Positions 16,315 to 24,382 of a DNA stretch of 33,500 bases are shown piece by piece; position 1 is the stretch's first letter; each line of letters opens with the position of its first letter. Made by a program: the position numbers and the translations under genes. The notes under the pieces were generated by a model. That model saw only the letters and a list, made by a program, of their open reading frames with translations, was not told where the DNA came from and did not search any database. Source of the DNA: Planctomycetota bacterium (GTDB lineage Bacteria > Planctomycetota > UBA1135 > GCA-002686595); assembly GCA_011053145.1 (NCBI GenBank), contig DRLC01000287.1, positions 1-33,500 on the forward strand, given 5' to 3'.

Positions 16315-16402
16315 GGTGGAGCGGCTCCTCGATGTGGCTCCGCGGTTCTGGGACGCTTCGATGCGGAACTGGAATCCACGGCCCCGAAGAAGCCGCTCCA
16401 CC
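16315..16402. promoter_or_regulatory. Inverted repeat upstream of the S1 gene
   Basis: A perfect 12-bp inverted repeat (GGTGGAGCGGCT at 16315-16326 and AGCCGCTCCACC at 16391-16402) encloses 64 bases. It lies in the 198-base gap between the stop of the surface-protein gene and the S1 gene, both on the minus strand. It could be a terminator of the first or a structured leader of the second. No T-tract follows either arm. Confidence 0.4.
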
Positions 16403-16420
16403 GATACCTGTCTGGTCCGT

Positions 16421-18394
16421 TCAGGGGAGGTGGAGTTCGAGTTCGGTAGGTTGGGTCGGATCGAGGAAGAGCGGCTGGGTGAGAACCTTTCCGGAGTCGC
16501 CCGTGAGAACGATCTCCCGGGCGCGTTCACTGACCGCGAGCATCGGGGACGGGGTCCCCGCGTCGACACTCCAGCTGGGCGTGGAGAGCGAACCGTTCGC
16601 CTGGAAGCGGTACAGCGTGAGGGGGGTTCCGTCTTCGTCGAGGACCTGGAAGCTCGCGGACCCCGAGTCGTCCAGGAGCGTGACCCTGAGGTGGCAGCGG
16701 GCTTCGACGTGGAGGGTGAGGGGGGTGGAAGGGTCCAGTCGCAGTTCGCCTTCCTCGGGCCGCTGCGAGACCCCGAAGGAGGCGGGCATGACCCCGTCCC
16801 CGCGGACGACGATCGAAATGTCGTGGGTGGGGACATCGTGCAGCACGAAGCGTCCGTCGCTCCCGGTGGAGGTTCCCCCCGCGCTCATGCTCGTCCAGCC
16901 CGAGTTTCCGGACGCAATCACCCGTTCGATGGCGACGTCGAGACCGGCGAGGGGAACCTCTCCCCACGAGAGCACGACCCCCTCGACGCGGGGGAGCACG
17001 TCCCTCGGCCCCTCGCTGAGGAGGAGGTCGCGGGTGTCCGCGGGCACGGGAGCGGGAGCTTCGACCGCGCGCAGGGAAGCCTGGTCATAGGCCCAGACCC
17101 GGTAGGGCCGATCGGAAAGTCCGCGCAGGACGAATCCTCCGTCCGCTGCGCTCATGGTCTTGGGGGCGGCTGCCAGGGCTTCGGCGGACTCGACGGGAAC
17201 CATGCCCTCGGTGAGAGCGGTCGGATCGCGAACCTCGACGATCCAGCCGGCGAGCGGGGAACCCTCGGCATCGACCACGCGCCCGGAGATCGTGTGTTCC
17301 TCGGTCAGGATCAGGGTGACGGGCTCGGGGGAGAGTGGGAGCCGAGCGCGAACGCGCTCGCCGAAACCGGAGACGATCGCGGGGCCGTAGCCGTGCAGGC
17401 CCGCGGCCAGGGGCTCGGACTCGATCGCATCGACTCCCACCTGCAGAAGGAACACGCCGTCGGTGTCGGTGCGCGTCCCCACACCACAGAAGCTCACCCG
17501 AGCCCCTGCCGCGGGGGCGCCGCTGGGGAGCAGCACGGTTCCCGTGACGGTGACGCCGTCGCGTTGCTCGTCTTCGGGGAGTGTGATCCGCAGGTCCTCC
17601 GCGTCCCGGGAGGGCAGCGGCGTCCAGACCCCCTGGAAACCGGGAGCGGAGCAGAAAAACTCCTTCTCGGCGAGGTAGGGCACGACTCCGAGGGAAAAGG
17701 AGCCTTCGTCGTCCGTCTGGGTCTCGAATCGCGGGGGCAGGGTGTCGTCGAGCGGCAGGGGGAAGCGCGGGAGCCTCCACTCGCGAACCGGAAGGGTCAG
17801 TTCCGCCCCGGAGATCGCGATGCCGGCGGGGTCCTGGACCCGGCCGGCCAAACGGATCCCCGGCGCGGCGATCACGAACGGAGCCTGGGACGCCCCGGAG
17901 ACGCGCGTGGAGCGGACCGTGGCGAAGCGCGGCGGGCCGGCTCGGGAGTCGACGACGACTTCCGCGGAGGACCCGGCCGGCAAGCGCAGGAGCACCTCGC
18001 CGGCTTCGTCCGAGACCCACTCGGAGTTCGCCGTGGCCTCGCCGGTGAGGTCCCCGGAGCGCAGGGGGACACCGGACAGCGGGTGCCCCTCCACGTCCAA
18101 GACCCGGAGGCGGATCTCGAGGAAGGACTGGGGAACCGACGAGGAGGTCGTCGGCGCGCGAGGGGGCTCCCGCTCGATCGAAGCGGAGGGGAGAGCGACT
18201 CGCTCGGGCTCGTCGCCTGGGACCGGAGCGTCCAGCGGAGGAGGCGGGGGGGCGAGGTCGCTGGACTGGGTCGGAAGCGGTTCGGCGCTCGGTCGCTCGG
18301 CTTCGAGACGGCGCAGGCTCCCGCGTTGGAGGAGCGCGAGCACGGCGGCCACGGCGAGGACCACGAGCGGCGGGAGGACGGTACGGGATCGCAT
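16421..18394 (-). CDS. Membrane-anchored carboxypeptidase-regulatory-like repeat protein
   Basis: This 657-residue protein has an N-terminal membrane helix (VLPPLVVLAVAAVLALLQRG, about residues 6-25), then a Pro/Glu-rich linker (about 26-95), then a row of beta-sandwich repeats. The repeats carry CarboxypepD_reg-like signatures: LRVLDVEGHPLSGVPLRS, LAGRVQDPAGIAISGAELTL, VTGTVLLPSGAPAAGARVSF, ISGRVVDAEGSPLAGWIVEV and VEGVVLSWGEVPLAGLDVAI. These are usually structural or binding domains of exported proteins, and no enzymatic domain is seen. With no obvious lipobox, the protein is probably tethered by the uncleaved helix with the repeats outside. It is divergent from the first sulfatase-like gene. 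Its role is unknown, though cell-surface scaffolding is plausible. Confidence 0.8.
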   Translation of the reverse strand: MRSRTVLPPLVVLAVAAVLALLQRGSLRRLEAERPSAEPLPTQSSDLAPPPPPLDAPVPGDEPERVALPSASIEREPPRAPTTSSSVPQSFLEIRLRVLDVEGHPLSGVPLRSGDLTGEATANSEWVSDEAGEVLLRLPAGSSAEVVVDSRAGPPRFATVRSTRVSGASQAPFVIAAPGIRLAGRVQDPAGIAISGAELTLPVREWRLPRFPLPLDDTLPPRFETQTDDEGSFSLGVVPYLAEKEFFCSAPGFQGVWTPLPSRDAEDLRITLPEDEQRDGVTVTGTVLLPSGAPAAGARVSFCGVGTRTDTDGVFLLQVGVDAIESEPLAAGLHGYGPAIVSGFGERVRARLPLSPEPVTLILTEEHTISGRVVDAEGSPLAGWIVEVRDPTALTEGMVPVESAEALAAAPKTMSAADGGFVLRGLSDRPYRVWAYDQASLRAVEAPAPVPADTRDLLLSEGPRDVLPRVEGVVLSWGEVPLAGLDVAIERVIASGNSGWTSMSAGGTSTGSDGRFVLHDVPTHDISIVVRGDGVMPASFGVSQRPEEGELRLDPSTPLTLHVEARCHLRVTLLDDSGSASFQVLDEDGTPLTLYRFQANGSLSTPSWSVDAGTPSPMLAVSERAREIVLTGDSGKVLTQPLFLDPTQPTELELHLP

Positions 18395-18526
18395 GGGAGG
18401 CGGCCTGGGCCGGACCAGCCCCCAGTCTACGCGTCATGACGGAAAGATCGATGGCGCCGATCCGTCCTCACGTCCCCCGGCCGGTCCCGTATCGCGTTCG
18501 GCGACCCGATCCGGGGCCCGGCGCTG

Positions 18527-18556
18527 TTGGTTCGGCCGGAGAAACGCCGATAGAAT
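18527..18556 (+). promoter_or_regulatory. Candidate sigma-70-type promoter for the sulfatase-like operon
   Basis: TTGGTT (18527-18532), an 18-base spacer and TAGAAT (18551-18556) lie 57 bases before ATG 18613 in the divergent intergenic region. The boxes match the TTGACA/TATAAT consensus only in part, so this is a suggestion. Confidence 0.35.
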
Positions 18557-18612
18557 CCGCCCCCGTCGCCCCGCGCCGCGAAGCGCCCGCCGCCGCGTCC
18601 CAAGAGCCCCCG

Positions 18613-20058
18613 ATGCACCGTCTCCGCCGTCCCCCGTTCCTCTCCCGTGTGCGTCCAGCGGCGGCCTGCGTGCTCCTGCTCTTTTCGTGGGTCGCCTGCG
18701 ATGGAGCGAACGCACCCGCAGAGAGGCGCAACATCGTCCTGATCTCGATCGACACGATGCGCCCGGATTACCTCGGCTGCTACGGGCATGAGCGGGAGGT
18801 TTCGCCGCGCATCGACGCCTTCGCGGACGGTGGAACGGTGTTCGATGACGTCACCTCGGCCGCACCCTGGACGCTGCCCTCCCATGCGACGATGTTGACC
18901 GGCGAATACCCGAGCACGCACGGGGTGCGCACCCACGACTTCTCGCTGACCGACGAGACCCTGGCCACCTGGCTCCACAAGCAGGGCTACCAGACGATGG
19001 CGGTCGTGAACTCGCACAACATCGGATACGAGCAGTACGGCCTGATGCGCGGGTATGACCCCGGCAAGGGCAAGTGGGTCACCGAGGTGGACATGCTGCC
19101 GGACGGGAGTCCGGGAACGCGGATCCTGAACCGCGCCGAGAAGATCATCCAGGTCGCCAGGAAGTTCCTCGGTGAACGCGACCCGGCTCGCCCGTTCTTC
19201 CTCTTCCTGCACTTCTACGACGTGCACACCGACTTCACGCCGGACCCGAAGTGGGAGCGCGAGTTCGTCGAGCCCTACCGCGGACGGCTGACCGGCGTCA
19301 CCGCGGACCTCGTCAAGGCGCGCAACCAGATCATGCGCGGGGAATGGCAGCTCGGCGACGCGGACATCGCGTTCCTCGAGGAGATGTACGACGCGGAGAT
19401 CCGCACCTTCGACACGAGCCTCGGCGTGTTCTTCGACTACCTCCGCGACGCGGGACTCGAGGACTCCACCGTGGTGGCGATCACCTCGGACCACGGTGAG
19501 GAGTACGGCGAGCACGGGAGCATCCTGCACGGGCGGACGCACTATCGAGAGCTGGTCCACATCCCCTGGATCCTGCGGGGCCCCGGAGTTCCGGTGGGCG
19601 AGCGCATCGCGACCCCTGTGCACCTGATCGACGTCGCACCGACGCTGTATTCCCTCGCCGGCGTCCCCGCCCCGGAGGGGATCGACGGTCTCGACGCGAC
19701 GCTGCTTTGGCGTGATCCGAGCGAGTTTCCCGAGGCGCGCTTCCTCTTCAGCGAGGCCGACCACAACAACATCATCGAAGGGAAGGACGCCCACGACATC
19801 AAGCGCATGGTGCGGCTCGGGACCAAGGTCCTGCACCGAAACCTCCACACGGGAGAGCAGGAGCTCTACGACCTCTCGAACGACCCCTTCGAGCAGCACG
19901 ACCTGGCCGCCGACGATCCCGAGATGGTCGAGCTTCTCGGCCAGCGCCTCGACGAGTTCATGAAGCGGCAGGGTTCGGCGCGTTCGATCGCTCCTCCCTC
20001 CGAGGAGACGATGGAACTCCTGCAGACCCTCGGCTATGTGGGCGGCGATGACGAATAG
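18613..20058 (+). CDS. Sulfatase-superfamily lipoprotein (TxPSH type), first of a tandem pair
   Basis: This 481-residue alkaline-phosphatase-superfamily hydrolase is exported (hydrophobic stretch AAACVLLLFSWVAC, with Cys as likely lipidation site although Trp at -3 is unusual). Metal-site segments are LISIDTMRPDYLG (Asp47) and ITSDHGEEYGEHG (Asp293, His294). At the nucleophile position the sequence is APWTLPSHATMLTG: Thr87 stands where sulfatases have the Cys/Ser that becomes formylglycine, and His replaces the Arg of CxPxR. It is therefore probably not a formylglycine-dependent sulfatase, and phosphoester or transferase activity is possible. ATG 18613 is preferred over in-frame 18436 because it yields the signal sequence. 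The last 11 bases overlap the next gene. Confidence 0.87.
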   Translation: MHRLRRPPFLSRVRPAAACVLLLFSWVACDGANAPAERRNIVLISIDTMRPDYLGCYGHEREVSPRIDAFADGGTVFDDVTSAAPWTLPSHATMLTGEYPSTHGVRTHDFSLTDETLATWLHKQGYQTMAVVNSHNIGYEQYGLMRGYDPGKGKWVTEVDMLPDGSPGTRILNRAEKIIQVARKFLGERDPARPFFLFLHFYDVHTDFTPDPKWEREFVEPYRGRLTGVTADLVKARNQIMRGEWQLGDADIAFLEEMYDAEIRTFDTSLGVFFDYLRDAGLEDSTVVAITSDHGEEYGEHGSILHGRTHYRELVHIPWILRGPGVPVGERIATPVHLIDVAPTLYSLAGVPAPEGIDGLDATLLWRDPSEFPEARFLFSEADHNNIIEGKDAHDIKRMVRLGTKVLHRNLHTGEQELYDLSNDPFEQHDLAADDPEMVELLGQRLDEFMKRQGSARSIAPPSEETMELLQTLGYVGGDDE

Positions 20059-21421
20059 CACCCTGCGGCTCCTCGGCCTAGCGGCCCTCGTGATGCTCGG
20101 CGGTTGCGGGGGCGGGGAGAAGGTCCACCATCCCAACCTCGTGTTGATCTCGATCGACACGCTGCGACCGGACTTTCTCGGGGCGTACGGCCATCCGCGG
20201 CCCACCTCTCCGGACATCGATGCCTTCGCGGCGCAGGGGGTGCGTTTCACGGACGTGACCTCGGCCTCGCCCTGGACGCTTCCGTCCCACGCTTCGATGC
20301 TGACGGGGCTCTACCCGAGTTCCCACGGGGTCGAGGACCACGACCGCCAGCTCACGAAGGAGACCCTCGGCACGGTCCTGAAGCGGGCCGGCTTCGAGAC
20401 CCTCGCGGTCGTGAACTCGCACAACATTGGGGACAAACGCTTCGGGCTCCTGCGCGGCTTCGAAAAGTCCACCTACCAGATCGAGACCGAGTTCGATCCC
20501 GAGACGAAGCTGATCACGAACCAGGGACCGAAGATCGCGAAGCGGGCGATCGAGTACCTGCGCGCGCGCGATCCCGAACGTCCGTTCTTCCTGTTCTTGC
20601 ACTTCTACGACGTGCACACCGACTTCACGCCGGATCCCAAGTGGAAGCTCGAATTCGTCGGTCCGTACTCGGGCGAGCTGAATGGGAACACCCAGCAGCT
20701 CATCCGCTACCGCACGAAGGAGAACGTTCTCGCCCCGGAGGACGTCGTCTGGCTCGAGGAGATGTACGAGGCCGAGATCCGCACCTTCGATGGGGTCTTC
20801 CGGCGCGTCCTCGACTACCTCGACGCCTCCGGTCTCGCGGAGGACACCGTGGTCGCCGTGACCGCGGACCATGGGGAGGAGTACTACGAGCACCACGGCG
20901 TGCTGCACGGACGCACGTACTACCAAGAGGTCATCCGCATCCCGCTCCTCCTGCGTGGTCCGGGGATCCCGGCGGGGCTCGAGGTCGACACCCCGGTGCA
21001 CCTCGTCGACCTGACGCGTACGCTCTACGGCCTGGTCGGCGTCGAGCCGCCGGCGGGTCTCGACGGCATCGACCTCTCCCCGGCCTGGACCGGTGGGGTC
21101 CTCCCGGCCGACCGAACCCTCTTCGCCGAAGCGGACCACAACAACCGGGTCGACGGCGAGGACGTCTCGAACATCCGCAGGATGCTGCGCGTCGGATCCG
21201 AGAAGCTCATCTTCGACACGATCACCGGTCGCAAGGAGCTCTACGACCTCGCGTCCGACCCCGCGGAGCAACACGACCTCGCGTCCGAAAGGCCGGAGCG
21301 CGTCGCGGAACTCTTCGCGATCCTCGAGGATTTCATGCACCGTGAGGTGCATCCGGAGGCCCGCGAGCTCTCCCCGATGGATGAGGACGCGCAGGCCCAG
21401 CTCAACCGGCTCGGGTACTGA
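20048..21421 (+). CDS. Sulfatase-superfamily lipoprotein (TxPSH type), second of a tandem pair
   Basis: This 457-residue paralogue of the preceding protein has a good lipobox (LVMLGGC). It shares its landmarks: LISIDTLRPDFLG (Asp37), SPWTLPSHASMLTGLYPSSH with Thr77 at the nucleophile position, PFFLFLHFYDVHTDFTPDPK (nearly identical in both), VTADHGEEYYEHHG and FAEADHNNRVDGEDVSNIRR. The tight similarity indicates a fairly old tandem duplication with the same fold and probably related substrates. The start at 20048 lies inside the end of the first gene, so translation is likely coupled. As in its partner, Thr-x-Pro-Ser-His replaces the formylglycine motif. The C-terminal residues EDAQAQLNRLGY correspond to EETMELLQTLGYVG of the first copy. 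Confidence 0.87.
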   Translation: MTNSTLRLLGLAALVMLGGCGGGEKVHHPNLVLISIDTLRPDFLGAYGHPRPTSPDIDAFAAQGVRFTDVTSASPWTLPSHASMLTGLYPSSHGVEDHDRQLTKETLGTVLKRAGFETLAVVNSHNIGDKRFGLLRGFEKSTYQIETEFDPETKLITNQGPKIAKRAIEYLRARDPERPFFLFLHFYDVHTDFTPDPKWKLEFVGPYSGELNGNTQQLIRYRTKENVLAPEDVVWLEEMYEAEIRTFDGVFRRVLDYLDASGLAEDTVVAVTADHGEEYYEHHGVLHGRTYYQEVIRIPLLLRGPGIPAGLEVDTPVHLVDLTRTLYGLVGVEPPAGLDGIDLSPAWTGGVLPADRTLFAEADHNNRVDGEDVSNIRRMLRVGSEKLIFDTITGRKELYDLASDPAEQHDLASERPERVAELFAILEDFMHREVHPEARELSPMDEDAQAQLNRLGY

Positions 21422-21449
21422 GCCAGACCGACCCACAAGCCCCCCTCCG

Positions 21450-21923
21450 ATGAAGCACGCCCTCCTGTTCGCGCTCCTGTTTCTGGGCTCCTGTTCGAAG
21501 CCGGCCGAAGAACCCGGGCCCAGCGTCCCCGCTGGAGATCCGATCGCCGCTCTCCACGCCGATGCGGCGGCCCTCGCCGCAAAACCCGAGCACGGCGCCG
21601 ATGAGGTGGAGGTCCAGCACATCCTGATCGGCTTCCAGGGCGCGCCGGGCATCCGCGCGACGCGTTCGAAGGAGGAGGCCGAGCGGTTCGCCGGAGAGCT
21701 CCTGCTCCGCATCCAGGCCGGCGAGGACTTTTCCGAACTCGTGCGCGAGTACACCGACGACAGCGCTCCCGGGATCTACACGATCACGAAGGCCAACCGG
21801 TCCCAGATGGTGCCCGGGTTCGGAGACGTGTCCTGGAAGCTCGAGGTGGGGGAAGTGGGCGTGTCGCCATGGGACGCGAAGAAGAGTCCGTACGGCTGGC
21901 ACATCATCAAGCGACTCCGTTGA
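21450..21923 (+). CDS. Parvulin-type peptidyl-prolyl isomerase lipoprotein
   Basis: This 157-residue protein starts MKHALLFALLFLGSCSKPAE, a lipoprotein signal with lipobox LGSC. The mature part is one rotamase domain: EVEVQHILIGFQGAPG at its start, EEAERFAGELLLRIQAGEDF then SELVREYTDDSAPG in the middle, and MVPGFGDVSWKLEVGEVGVS then YGWHIIKRL at its end, the standard closing of PpiC/SurA-type domains. It would help fold exported proteins outside the cytoplasmic membrane. It lacks the chaperone arms of SurA or PrsA. It starts 28 bases after the second sulfatase-like gene and is followed after 13 bases by the DinB-like gene, so it probably belongs to the same transcript and may assist those lipoproteins (inference). 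Confidence 0.88.
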   Translation: MKHALLFALLFLGSCSKPAEEPGPSVPAGDPIAALHADAAALAAKPEHGADEVEVQHILIGFQGAPGIRATRSKEEAERFAGELLLRIQAGEDFSELVREYTDDSAPGIYTITKANRSQMVPGFGDVSWKLEVGEVGVSPWDAKKSPYGWHIIKRLR

Positions 21924-21936
21924 CGGAGGCTGCGTC

Positions 21937-22461
21937 ATGGCGCTCTCGCTCGAAGAAACGATCCTGATCCTCGACCGCACCCCGCGCATCGTCCGGATGT
22001 GGCTCGAGGGCTTTCCCAGCGAGCTGATGGATGCGGACGAGGGCCCGGGAACCTTCAGTCCGCGCGATGTCGTCGCGCACCTGGTGCAGGGGGAAGAGGA
22101 CGACTGGATGCCCCGCCTGCGGCTGATCCTGGAGCACGGCGAGGAGCGTCCGTTCGAGGTGTTCCACCGCGAGGGCTTTCGCGAGCGCTACCGCGGCCAG
22201 GTCACCAGCGAGTTGCTCGATCGCTTCGACATGCTCCGCGGGCAGAACCTCTTGGCGTTGCGCTCCCTGAAACTCGACGACGCCGCGCTGGCGCTGCGCG
22301 GCACCCACCCCGACCTCGGGACGGTGACCGTCCTCGAACTCCTCGCGACCTGGGTGGTGCACGATCTCGAGCATCTGGGCCAGATCGCTCGGGTGCTGGC
22401 CAAGCACCACGCCGGCGACGTCGGCCCCTGGCGCGCCTACCTGCCGATCCTGGACCGCTGA
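21937..22461 (+). CDS. DinB-like four-helix metal-binding protein
   Basis: This 174-residue cytoplasmic protein fits the DinB/YfiT-like superfamily. Four long helices are expected, with metal-site histidines in SPRDVVAHLVQGEEDDWMPR and TWVVHDLEHLGQIARVLAKH. The HDLEHLGQ motif is typical of DinB_2 proteins. Members include thiol-dependent S-transferases and many uncharacterised proteins, and the thiol or substrate cannot be told here. It is the last gene of the sulfatase-like/parvulin cluster, 13 bases after the isomerase gene, and has no signal peptide, unlike the preceding three. Confidence 0.82.
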   Translation: MALSLEETILILDRTPRIVRMWLEGFPSELMDADEGPGTFSPRDVVAHLVQGEEDDWMPRLRLILEHGEERPFEVFHREGFRERYRGQVTSELLDRFDMLRGQNLLALRSLKLDDAALALRGTHPDLGTVTVLELLATWVVHDLEHLGQIARVLAKHHAGDVGPWRAYLPILDR

Positions 22462-22646
22462 TCGTTCGATAACGGTTTAAGGGTTGGGGCGTCCCCCTCC
22501 CGGGAATCGTCGCGCTCGCATAGGATGGCCGCACAGCGAGAGGGTCCGCGTCAGCGCCCTCCGCATCGATTCCCCCAAAGCAGCGTGGACCATCCCCGGT
22601 CCACAGCCCGCGGGCCGTGCCCGCACCCCACCCTAGGAGACGCTTC

Positions 22647-24173
22647 ATGCAATGCCCCCCGATGCGAGGCCGGACCCTCGCGCCCCTGGCGGCCCTGGCC
22701 CTCGCCACCGCCGCCGGAGCCCAGACGAACCCCGTCAGCTCCCGGACCGAGATCGTTGACCTCGACACCGGCCTGGTGAGCAACACCGGGACCCTGCCCG
22801 AGACCATCGCGGCCTTCTATGTGTTCCAGGAGGGCGCCCCCTGGCTGCGGTTGAAGTTCGACTCCGTCGTGCTCTCCGGCAACCGTGCAGCCGGCAACGG
22901 CTCGGTCCTGCGAATCACCTCGCTCTACGACGGCTACTACCAGATCCTCGACGCGCAGACGATCGAGGAATGGCACAACACTTCGGCCTACTTCAACGGC
23001 GACCTCTTGCAGGTCGAGCTGATCGCCTATCCGGGCACCGGCCAGAACCGGGTCCGTGTCGATGAGGTGATCGTCGGCCTGTTCCCCAGCGGCGTGGACA
23101 CGATCTGTGGCTCCGATGACCGCGTTCTCTCGAACGACCCGCGTGCGGCGCGGATTCTTCCGATCGGTTGCACGGGGTTCTTGATCGATGACGACTGTGG
23201 GTGCTTCTTGACCGCGGGGCACTGCGGTCCGAGCAACACGAGCATCGTCCAGTTCAACGTGCCGCTCTCGAATGCGAACGGTTCGCTGAACCACCCGCCC
23301 CCCTCCGACCAGTATTCGGTGGACGGTGCGTCCAAGCAGGGCAACGGAGGTCTTGGGATCGGGAACGACTGGGCCTATTTCGGCACCTTTGCGAACTCCA
23401 CGACCGGAAAGACCGCCGCCCAGGCCCAGGGAGCCGTCTACACCTTCGCGGCCCCGCCCGCGTGGAACAGCAGCCTCAACATCCGCATCACCGGCTATGG
23501 GGTCGACAGCGGCTCGACGAACCAGGTCCAGCAGACGAACGCCGGTCCCTGGCAGAGTTACAGCTCCGGGTCCTCGCGGCTCGACTACCGCACCGACACC
23601 CAGGGCGGGAATTCGGGATCGCCCGTGATCCAGGAGGAGAACGGCACCGCGATCGGGATCCACACCCACGGCGGCTGCACTTTCAATGGAGGCAGCAACC
23701 ACGGCACCGCGTCCGTGCACTCCGGGCTCCAGGCCGCGCTCGCGAATCCGAAGGGAGTCTGCAAGAAGGCCGCGCCGCCGATGTGCGGGACCGCCCCGTC
23801 GACGATGGTTCGCAACGGCAGCGGTGTGAACCCGCTCTGCCTCTCGAACCAGACCTCCCCCGCCCTCGGAACGACCTGGAAGTACGTCGTCGATCCCTCC
23901 GTCGTCCCGGGGGGAAACTACTCGATCGTGCGCGCGCAGCTTCCCGGAACGGGCATTCCTAGCCCCCTGGGGGAGATTCTGATCGATACCACCTCGCGGT
24001 CGTTCTTCACGACGACCCGCTCGGGCCCGGGCCCCCACGTCCACTCGATCGCCCTCCCGGCGAACATCGAGCTGGCGGGTTTCCAGGCCTCGATCCAGGG
24101 GGTTGCCGGCCTGAACGGGGATCCCGTGCAACTCTGCAACGCGATCGATTTCACGCTCGGTTGCATGCCGTAA
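22647..24173 (+). CDS. Secreted trypsin-like serine protease with C-terminal NGSG module
   Basis: This 508-residue protein begins with a signal peptide (TLAPLAALALATAAGAQ, cut likely after AGA). ATG 22647 is chosen because AGGAGA (22635-22640) precedes it by 6 bases; an in-frame GTG at 22617 lacks such a site. The catalytic triad of chymotrypsin-fold proteases is visible: His192 in FLTAGHCG, Asp241 in IGNDWAYFG and Ser323 in TQGGNSGSPV. Several Cys residues around the active-site His (DDDCGCFLTAGHC) suggest disulfides and so an extracytoplasmic location. An N-terminal beta-rich region (about 20-150) precedes the protease domain. Residues about 387-508 are the NGSGVNPLC...LGTTWKYVVD...GEILID...LCNAIDFTLG module shared with two other proteins here. 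A hairpin follows the stop. Confidence 0.9.
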   Translation: MQCPPMRGRTLAPLAALALATAAGAQTNPVSSRTEIVDLDTGLVSNTGTLPETIAAFYVFQEGAPWLRLKFDSVVLSGNRAAGNGSVLRITSLYDGYYQILDAQTIEEWHNTSAYFNGDLLQVELIAYPGTGQNRVRVDEVIVGLFPSGVDTICGSDDRVLSNDPRAARILPIGCTGFLIDDDCGCFLTAGHCGPSNTSIVQFNVPLSNANGSLNHPPPSDQYSVDGASKQGNGGLGIGNDWAYFGTFANSTTGKTAAQAQGAVYTFAAPPAWNSSLNIRITGYGVDSGSTNQVQQTNAGPWQSYSSGSSRLDYRTDTQGGNSGSPVIQEENGTAIGIHTHGGCTFNGGSNHGTASVHSGLQAALANPKGVCKKAAPPMCGTAPSTMVRNGSGVNPLCLSNQTSPALGTTWKYVVDPSVVPGGNYSIVRAQLPGTGIPSPLGEILIDTTSRSFFTTTRSGPGPHVHSIALPANIELAGFQASIQGVAGLNGDPVQLCNAIDFTLGCMP

Positions 24174-24220
24174 GGGCGGGCCTCGATCCTCCTCTCGGGA
24201 CCGGAGACCTCCGGGGCGGT

Positions 24221-24261
24221 GCCCCTGGGGGGATCCGGTCCTGGTTTTTCCCCCCAGGGGC
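24221..24261 (+). terminator. Terminator-like hairpin after the protease gene
   Basis: A perfect 12-bp inverted repeat (GCCCCTGGGGGG at 24221-24232, complement at 24250-24261) with a 17-base loop ending in TTTTT lies 48 bases past the protease stop. No T-tract follows the stem. The rest of the 209-base gap to the next gene shows only a GAGAGAG stretch just before ATG 24383. Confidence 0.55.
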
Positions 24262-24382
24262 GGCGGTCCCGGGTATCTTCTCTCGGCGGCCCGCATCGGC
24301 CGTCCGGCCCCCGTGTTCTTCCATCAACGGGGATCACGGGCCCGAGAGGCCCGAAGAATCGCACCCTTCCGAGAGAGACTCC

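Noticed and set aside
15317-18439. An open plus-strand frame of 1040 codons
   Set aside because: It is antisense to the S1-like and surface-protein genes, both supported by repeats of known families.
18436-18612. Upstream in-frame start for the first sulfatase-like protein
   Set aside because: It would add 59 Pro/Arg-rich residues before the signal sequence and overlap the promoter-like boxes.
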